DNA of 9,260 bases, from positions 1 to 9,260 of the forward strand of contig JAKITE010000114.1 in assembly GCA_021648225.1 (NCBI GenBank). The letters run 5' to 3'. Shown here one piece after another: positions 4,317-9,260 of this stretch. The translations under genes were made by a program, and so were the position numbers. Every line of letters begins with the position of its first letter. The first letter of the stretch is position 1. The stretch is from Paracoccaceae bacterium (GTDB lineage Bacteria; Pseudomonadota; Alphaproteobacteria; Rhodobacterales; Rhodobacteraceae). Under the pieces are notes generated by a model. That model did not search any database. It saw nothing but the letters and a program-made list of their open reading frames with translations, and was not told the origin of the DNA.

Positions 4317-6368
4317 TCACGCCCCCGTCAAAATCTCCAGAAACACTTCGCCAAACCGCTCGGTTTTTTGCGGCCCCATGCCGGTGATTTTTTCCAGCGC
4401 GGCCAGATCGCGCGGTGCCTGTTTGACAATTTTCGCCAGCGTGGCGTTGGTGCAACTTAGATGTTTATCATTGCCATTTTCCCCCCGCGCCAATGCGACC
4501 TGCGCCTCTTGCAACTGGTCAAACATATCGCCTTTTCCGCCAAGCGCCAGCTTGCGCCGCACCGGATGCATCTCGGGTTGCGGCGTAGCATTAATCACCT
4601 CCAGAAAAATCTTGCCAAAGCTTTCCAGTTTTTTCGCCCCTACCCCCGAAAGCTGGGCAAATTCATCCAGCGTTTTGGGCTGTTTAGCGGCCATTTCCGC
4701 CAGTGTTCTATCGGTAAAAATCACATAAGCTGGGGCGCGTGCCGCTTCGGCCAACGCTCGACGTTTGCCGCGCAGGGCTGAAAATAAAGCCTCGTCTTCC
4801 TCCCCCACCAAGGCCACGGCGCGGCGGCGTTCGGGGGCGTTGGCTGCTTTGGTAATGGTATCGCGGCGCAGGTCTATTTTTTGTTCATCCCGCAATATCG
4901 CACGGGCTTTTTCCATCATGCGAAACGCGCCAAAGCGTTCCATATCGGGCCGGATCAGATCATGCCCCATCATCTGGCGAAACACCGCTTGCCATTGCGG
5001 TTTGGAATATTCCTTGCCAGCACCAAAAGTCGGCAAGTTATCATGCCCGCGCTGGCGAACCTTGTCAGTCAAGTTGCCCACCAGAATATCAATCAAATGC
5101 CCCGCACCAAAATATTCGCCGGTGCGTAACATTGCTGACAAAGCTTTTCGCACAGCCGTTGTGCCATCAAATATTTCTGGCGGGTTCAGGCAGGTATCAC
5201 AATTGCCACAGCCCCCTGCGTGATCCTCGCCAAAATAGCCCAGCAATACCTGCCGCCTGCATTTCAACGCCTCGGCCAGCCCCAGCAAAGCATTCAGCCG
5301 CCCGTGATCGGCTTCTTTGCGTTCTTTTGGCGCAAGGCCTTCATCAATTTGTACCCGCCGCAATCGAATGTCATCAGCCCCATAAAGCGTCAGGGTTTCC
5401 GCCGCCGCACCATCGCGCCCCGCGCGGCCGACCTCTTGATAATAGCTCTCAATCGACTTGGGCAGATCTGCGTGCAAAACAAACCGAATGTCAGGTTTAT
5501 CAACGCCCATACCAAACGCAATTGTGGCACACATTACCAGCCCGTCGCGGGTTTTGAATTGATACTCCGCCTCGCGGCGAACCTCTGCATCCAGCCCCGC
5601 ATGATAGGCCAGCGCGTTATGGCCCTCCCCGCGCAAAGCCGCCGCCAGTTGTTCGGTTTTGTTACGGCTGGAGCAGTAAATAATCCCCGGTGCGCCCTTG
5701 CGTGCCGCCACATATTTCAACACCTGCTGGCGCGGGCTGTTTTTGGGTTCAAAACACAGGGTCAGGTTGGGTCGATCAAACCCGCCCAGAAACACTTTTG
5801 GCGGGGTGTCGAACAATTTGGCAATAATTTCAGCGCGGGTGTCTTCATCCGCCGTTGCCGTCAGGGCAATGGTTTGCACATTATTCAGCCGTGCGCGCAA
5901 GGCCCCGATTTTCAGGTAATCCGGCCTGAAATCATGGCCCCATTGGGAAACACAATGGGCCTCGTCCACCGCCAGCAGGGTGACATTAATGCGCGAAAGC
6001 ATATTTTGCGTGCCCATATTGGCCAGCCGTTCGGGCGCCATATAAAGCAGTTTCAGCTCTCCGGCCTCCAGCTGGTCAAACACATGGTTTGTTTCATCCT
6101 CGGTATTTCCCGAGGTCAACGCCCCCGCCGCAACCCCCGCCGCCTTAAGGCTGGAAACCTGATCCCGCATCAAGGCAATCAATGGCGAAATCACCACGGT
6201 TACCCCGTCACGCATCAGCGCGGGCAATTGAAAACACAGCGATTTGCCGCCGCCGGTTGGCATAATGGTCAGCACGTCTTTGCCAGCATCAATCGCGGCG
6301 ATGACCTCTTCCTGACCGGGGCGGAATTTCGGGAATCCAAAAACAGATTGCAGCAACGGATGATTCAT
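4317..6368 (-). CDS. recQ: ATP-dependent DNA helicase RecQ with two HRDC domains
   Basis: 3'-to-5' superfamily 2 DNA helicase acting in recombination and replication-fork repair. Numbered from the ATG at 6368 (683 residues), it has Walker A TGGGKS at 38-43, the DEAH box at 135-138, TALTATA around 166-172 and motif VI QEVGRAGRDG at 311-320. The RecQ-C-terminal zinc site has four cysteines at 370, 387, 390 and 393, followed by a winged-helix region to about 495. Two HRDC modules follow, about 524-596 (SGVGAKKLESFG) and 613-683 (TGMGPQKTERFG). E. coli RecQ has about 610 residues and a single HRDC, so this is a longer form. An in-frame TTG at 6386 would add six residues; neither start has a strong ribosome site, and ATG is preferred. 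The gene is divergent from the flagellar operon and seems to be transcribed alone. Confidence 0.96.
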   Translation of the reverse strand: MNHPLLQSVFGFPKFRPGQEEVIAAIDAGKDVLTIMPTGGGKSLCFQLPALMRDGVTVVISPLIALMRDQVSSLKAAGVAAGALTSGNTEDETNHVFDQLEAGELKLLYMAPERLANMGTQNMLSRINVTLLAVDEAHCVSQWGHDFRPDYLKIGALRARLNNVQTIALTATADEDTRAEIIAKLFDTPPKVFLGGFDRPNLTLCFEPKNSPRQQVLKYVAARKGAPGIIYCSSRNKTEQLAAALRGEGHNALAYHAGLDAEVRREAEYQFKTRDGLVMCATIAFGMGVDKPDIRFVLHADLPKSIESYYQEVGRAGRDGAAAETLTLYGADDIRLRRVQIDEGLAPKERKEADHGRLNALLGLAEALKCRRQVLLGYFGEDHAGGCGNCDTCLNPPEIFDGTTAVRKALSAMLRTGEYFGAGHLIDILVGNLTDKVRQRGHDNLPTFGAGKEYSKPQWQAVFRQMMGHDLIRPDMERFGAFRMMEKARAILRDEQKIDLRRDTITKAANAPERRRAVALVGEEDEALFSALRGKRRALAEAARAPAYVIFTDRTLAEMAAKQPKTLDEFAQLSGVGAKKLESFGKIFLEVINATPQPEMHPVRRKLALGGKGDMFDQLQEAQVALARGENGNDKHLSCTNATLAKIVKQAPRDLAALEKITGMGPQKTERFGEVFLEILTGA

Positions 6369-6390
6369 GGCTCTGGCATAATTCAACTGC

Positions 6391-6409
6391 TTTGGCTGGG
6401 CCAGCTAAA
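6391..6409. promoter_or_regulatory. 19-bp inverted repeat in the recQ/sltF divergent promoter region
   Basis: TTTgGCTGG-g-CCAGCtAAA pairs at eight of nine positions around a central G at 6400. It sits 23 bases upstream of the preferred recQ start and about 80 bases upstream of the transglycosylase start. It could be an operator for either gene or a leader hairpin in recQ mRNA. It does not match the alphaproteobacterial LexA pattern (GTTC-N7-GTTC). Confidence 0.35.
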
Positions 6410-6437
6410 ATTTGAAATAATTTGCTCTGCTTACGAC

Positions 6438-6448
6438 TTGGTAACCAA
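6438..6448. promoter_or_regulatory. 11-bp dyad TTGGTAACCAA upstream of the flagellar genes
   Basis: A perfect dyad with five-base arms around a central A, 40 bases upstream of the transglycosylase ATG. It contains TAACC, which partly resembles the CtrA half-site TTAACCAT (GTAACCAA matches six of eight). CtrA controls flagellar genes in several Alphaproteobacteria, but this match is weak. Confidence 0.25.
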
Positions 6449-6488
6449 CTGCCCGTAAACCAGCCCCAACCCACCGGAGAATCCGCAA

Positions 6489-7253
6489 ATGGTTTTTAGA
6501 TATGGCAAGTATTGCCTGTTACTTTTGTTCGCCAGCCCCGCGCTTGGCGAAACAGACGAAACATCCGCCATTTGCGATGCTTCCAGCGCGGCTGCGGCTG
6601 CGGAACGCGGCATTCCTGCCGATGTGCTTTACACCATCACCCTGACCGAAACCGGCCGTTCACGCGGCGGAAAATTGCAGCCCTGGCCCTGGACGGTTAA
6701 TATGGAAGGTGCCGGTTTCTGGTTTGATACACGGGCTGAGGCCTTGGCCTATGTGCAGGAAAAATTCGATGCGGGGGCGCGGTCATTCGATGTCGGTTGT
6801 TTCCAGATCAATTACAAATGGCATTCCCAGAATTTCGAGAGCATCGAGGAAATGTTTGATCCGATGGCCAATGCCCGCTATGCGGCGCGGTTTTTGTCGG
6901 AACTATACGGTGAAAACCCCGACTGGACCATCGCTGCGGGCAAATACCATTCCCGCACCGAGGTTTATGCCAGCCGATACCGCGCCAGATTTGACCGCAT
7001 CCGCGCCACATTGGGCGACATGCCCGATGTGCCATTGGTATTGCCAACCGTAATGACCACCCGCTTTCCCGATGTGCGACATGCGTTTTTATCGGGGCCA
7101 CCCATGGCGGCGGGATCGCCTTTTTCATCGCAAAATGCGGATGCTCCGGTTGAAAATACCGGTTCGGTTGCGGTGATGGGGTCGCTGGCCTCGGGCATGC
7201 TGGGCGGCGCAACCGTCAGCTTGCTAACCGGCACCAACGGCGCGTTATTTTAG
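6489..7253 (+). CDS. SltF-like flagellar lytic transglycosylase, exported
   Basis: A 254-residue periplasmic murein-cleaving enzyme of the SLT/lysozyme-like fold. In Rhodobacter sphaeroides the related SltF opens peptidoglycan so that the flagellar rod can pass. A signal peptide is visible at residues 1-20 (basic MVFRYGKY, hydrophobic LLLLFASP, cleavage likely after ALG). The probable catalytic Glu54 is in TLTETG, and the GxxQIN motif is at 103-108 (GCFQIN). AAGKYHS at 149-155 is the helix that usually carries the AxYN-like motif, here with His in place of Asn. After residue 175 the sequence is Pro/Ser/Gly-rich with a weakly hydrophobic tail. GGAG at 6476-6479, nine bases before the ATG, supports the start. 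The stop is eight bases before flhA, so the two genes are almost certainly in one operon. I am confident of the fold and less so of strict orthology to SltF. Confidence 0.87.
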   Translation: MVFRYGKYCLLLLFASPALGETDETSAICDASSAAAAAERGIPADVLYTITLTETGRSRGGKLQPWPWTVNMEGAGFWFDTRAEALAYVQEKFDAGARSFDVGCFQINYKWHSQNFESIEEMFDPMANARYAARFLSELYGENPDWTIAAGKYHSRTEVYASRYRARFDRIRATLGDMPDVPLVLPTVMTTRFPDVRHAFLSGPPMAAGSPFSSQNADAPVENTGSVAVMGSLASGMLGGATVSLLTGTNGALF

Positions 7254-7255
7254 GA
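7252..7255 (+). promoter_or_regulatory. Shine-Dalgarno sequence for flhA overlapping the upstream stop codon
   Basis: AGGA shares its first two bases with the TAG stop of the transglycosylase gene (7251-7253) and lies six bases before the flhA ATG at 7262. This layout favours coupled translation of the two genes. Confidence 0.65.
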
Positions 7256-7261
7256 ATTTTT

Positions 7262-9260
7262 ATGCCAAAGCTAACCATTGCAACCCTGTATCAACCAACC
7301 GTTCTGCTTAGCATTGCGCTGATTTCGATCATTGTCATGATGATCCTGCCGATGCCCGCCATTGTGCTGGATATCGGCTTGGCGGCCAGTTTTGCCATTT
7401 CGATCCTGATCTTTACCATCACGCTGTTTATCGCCCGCCCGCTGGAATTCTCGGCTTTTCCAACCATTTTGCTGGCTTCATTAATGCTGCGGTTATCGCT
7501 GAATGTGTCCTCCACCAAACTGATCATCGGCCAAGGCCATACCGGCACCGATGCCGCCGGCGATGTGATCGAGGGGTTCGCCATGTTCATCATGGGCGGC
7601 TCGGTTTATCTGGGGCTGGTGGTGTTTGGCGTGTTACTGATCGTGAATTTCATCGTCATCACCAAAGGCGCTGGCCGCATGGCCGAGGTCGGCGCGCGTT
7701 TCGCGCTGGATGGTATGCCGGGCAAACAGCTGGCAATTGACAGCGACATGGCCGCCGGTGCCATTGACCATGACGAAGCAAAATTGCGCCGCAAAACCGA
7801 ACAGGAAGAAACCACGTTTTTCGGGTCACTTGATGGCGCATCCAAATTTGTCAAAGGCGATGCCATTGCCGGCTTGTTGATCACCCTGCTGAACCTGTTG
7901 ATGGGCCTGATTATCGGTATATTTGTGCATGACTTACCCGCTGGCCAAGCCTTTGAAACTTATGCAATTCTAACGGTTGGTGATGGGCTGGTAACCCAGT
8001 TTCCCGCCGTGATTATTTCTATTGCAACAGCGCTTTTGCTGTCCAAGGGCGGCGTAATTGGTTCCACCGACAAAGCCCTTTCCCAACAGCTAACCAAACA
8101 TCCCGAGGCCTTGGCCACGGTTGCCGGATTGCTGGCCCTGTTTGCGCTGGTGCCGGGCTTGCCATTGTTGCCGTTTTTGATGGGCGCCGGTGTGCTGGGC
8201 GGCGCTGCGTATTTTGCGTTCAAACGCAAATTCGCCGAGGAGGCCGAAAAGGCCCGCACGACATCGGTTGAAAAGGTAAAAACCGCGCCGCAAAAAACCC
8301 TTGGCGATATGCTGGACCTTGATGAAATCCATCTCGAATTTGCCAATAATCTGGTTTCCACCGTCATGGACGAAGCCACAGGGCTGGATACCCGCATCCT
8401 GAACATGCGTAATCATATCGCCGCGCAATTTGGCGTGATCATCCCCGAAATCCGGCTGACAGATTCTGCCCTGCTGCCCGATGATACTTATATTATCCGC
8501 ATTCAGGGCGTGGAGGCCGCGCGCTCTCAGGTGCAGGTGGGCCGCGTATTGGTTCTGCTGACCGAAGGCACCGGCCTGCCAATGGAAGGCAGCGATGTTT
8601 CCGAACCGGTTTATGGCGCCCCCGCCCGCTGGATTGACCCCAATGACCAGGAAGAAGCCGCCTTGCGGGGCCTGTCCGTGGTCACCCCCACCGAGGTTGT
8701 CGCCACCCATTTGCTGGAGGTGTTGAAACAGAATTTTGGCCGTTTGTTCAACCGCCGCACGCTGCGTAAATTGCTGGATGAATTTGTCGCCGTGTCCGAT
8801 TCAGGGCGTGCTGCCGCCAACCGGCGAATATTGGATGAATTTGTGCCCGACAAAGTGCCGATAGACCTGCTGCAATCAGTGCTGCGCCTATTGCTGGAAG
8901 AACAGGTTTCGATCCGCAATCTGCCCCTGATCATGGAAGCAATTGCCGAGGCCCAAGGCAATATTAACGGCATCGAGGCCCTGACCGAATATGTGCGCCA
9001 GCGGCTTGGATTTCAGCTGATTTCCGACATGCAGGAACCTGACGGTGCGCTGCCCTTGGTGCAACTAGCCCCCGAATGGGAGGCATTATTCCAGCAACAC
9101 CAGATGGAAGGCCCGCAAGGCACAATCGACATCGCCCTGCCGCCAAATGAATTTAACCGGCTGGCCAATTCCATTGCGGAAAAGGTCTCGGATGCAGGCG
9201 AAAAAGGCCGCTATCCGGCGGTGGTCACCTCGGCCCGCCGACGGCGGTTTGTGCATACGG
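7262..9260 (+). CDS. flhA: Flagellar type III export gate protein FlhA, C-terminus beyond the window
   Basis: Core inner-membrane component of the flagellar protein export apparatus. It couples proton flow to export and docks chaperone-substrate complexes. The frame gives 666 codons without a stop; the family usually has about 690-700 residues, so only some 30 are missing. About eight membrane segments lie in residues 14-320. The FHIPEP family signature spans about 135-166 (GRMAEVGARF, then MPGKQLAID), although its usual Ala-Asp is Ser-Asp here. Asp200 in SKFVKGDAIAG corresponds to the conserved Asp208 of Salmonella FlhA, needed for energy coupling. The cytoplasmic domain starts near 345. Its start differs from the common GYGLI form, with HLEFANNLV in that place, followed by the typical MRNHIAAQFG, IPEIRL and VEAAR stretches. 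It follows the lytic transglycosylase gene by eight bases; further export genes probably follow to the right. Confidence 0.96.
   Translation, partial: MPKLTIATLYQPTVLLSIALISIIVMMILPMPAIVLDIGLAASFAISILIFTITLFIARPLEFSAFPTILLASLMLRLSLNVSSTKLIIGQGHTGTDAAGDVIEGFAMFIMGGSVYLGLVVFGVLLIVNFIVITKGAGRMAEVGARFALDGMPGKQLAIDSDMAAGAIDHDEAKLRRKTEQEETTFFGSLDGASKFVKGDAIAGLLITLLNLLMGLIIGIFVHDLPAGQAFETYAILTVGDGLVTQFPAVIISIATALLLSKGGVIGSTDKALSQQLTKHPEALATVAGLLALFALVPGLPLLPFLMGAGVLGGAAYFAFKRKFAEEAEKARTTSVEKVKTAPQKTLGDMLDLDEIHLEFANNLVSTVMDEATGLDTRILNMRNHIAAQFGVIIPEIRLTDSALLPDDTYIIRIQGVEAARSQVQVGRVLVLLTEGTGLPMEGSDVSEPVYGAPARWIDPNDQEEAALRGLSVVTPTEVVATHLLEVLKQNFGRLFNRRTLRKLLDEFVAVSDSGRAAANRRILDEFVPDKVPIDLLQSVLRLLLEEQVSIRNLPLIMEAIAEAQGNINGIEALTEYVRQRLGFQLISDMQEPDGALPLVQLAPEWEALFQQHQMEGPQGTIDIALPPNEFNRLANSIAEKVSDAGEKGRYPAVVTSARRRRFVHT

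Noticed and set aside
6369..6386. TTG start at 6386 for recQ
   Set aside because: It adds only six residues, has no better ribosome site than the ATG at 6368, and the RecQ domain begins right after that ATG. It cannot be fully excluded.
5220..6458. A 412-residue open frame on the plus strand
   Set aside because: It lies opposite recQ, whose helicase and zinc motifs are unmistakable. The plus-strand translation has no recognisable domain.
7291..9146. Several minus-strand ORFs of 60-206 residues
   Set aside because: All lie opposite flhA, whose frame is continuous and carries conserved family residues; no ribosome sites or domains support them.
1..9260. A defence, mobile or CRISPR system
   Set aside because: No array of spaced repeats, transposase, integrase, toxin-antitoxin pair, or defence-type ATPase or nuclease motif is seen. 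RecQ here looks like the housekeeping form and stands alone.

Overview
The window looks like chromosomal DNA from an alphaproteobacterium, most likely of the Rhodobacterales (Roseobacter/Rhodobacter group). The basis is protein resemblance: an SltF-like flagellar muramidase directly upstream of flhA, a RecQ with two HRDC domains, an aromatic/aspartate-type aminotransferase with a HGCCHNPTG motif, and a dense Alphaproteobacteria-style gene layout. By hand count, sampled coding segments run about 53-65% G+C, except for one clearly AT-richer block near the left end. No tRNA, rRNA, CRISPR array or transposase is visible.

Left to right: (1) bases 1-520, minus strand, hold the N-terminal 173 codons of cytidylate kinase (cmk), which runs off the left edge. 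(2) Bases 521-1434 form an AT-rich block (about 41% G+C) read on the plus strand. It has a 9-C homopolymer in its leader and two overlapping ORFs that together look like one six-helix membrane protein, split or frameshifted at an ATGA junction. (3) Bases 1438-3975, minus strand, are a tight three-gene operon: 3-mercaptopyruvate sulfurtransferase (sseA), then a GNAT acetyltransferase, then a class I aminotransferase. (4) Bases 3976-4316 are a non-coding gap with hairpins, a terminator-like structure and a GAGTATTTTT-type sequence that may be a dispersed extragenic element. (5) Bases 4317-6368, minus strand, are recQ. (6) Bases 6369-6488 are a divergent intergenic region with two short dyads. 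(7) Bases 6489 to the right edge, plus strand, are the start of a flagellar operon: an SltF-like lytic transglycosylase, then flhA, which is cut off near its C-terminus.

Functionally, the sseA operon could link transamination to sulfur transfer. Aspartate/aromatic aminotransferases can convert cysteine to 3-mercaptopyruvate, which is the substrate of SseA. The flagellar pair fits rod assembly: a periplasmic muramidase opens peptidoglycan, and FlhA is the core of the type III export gate. Everything else is housekeeping nucleotide metabolism and DNA repair. I see no strong case for a wholly new system. The best candidates for a second look are the split membrane protein with its poly-C leader, the aminotransferase-GNAT-SseA operon, and the structured element downstream of recQ.
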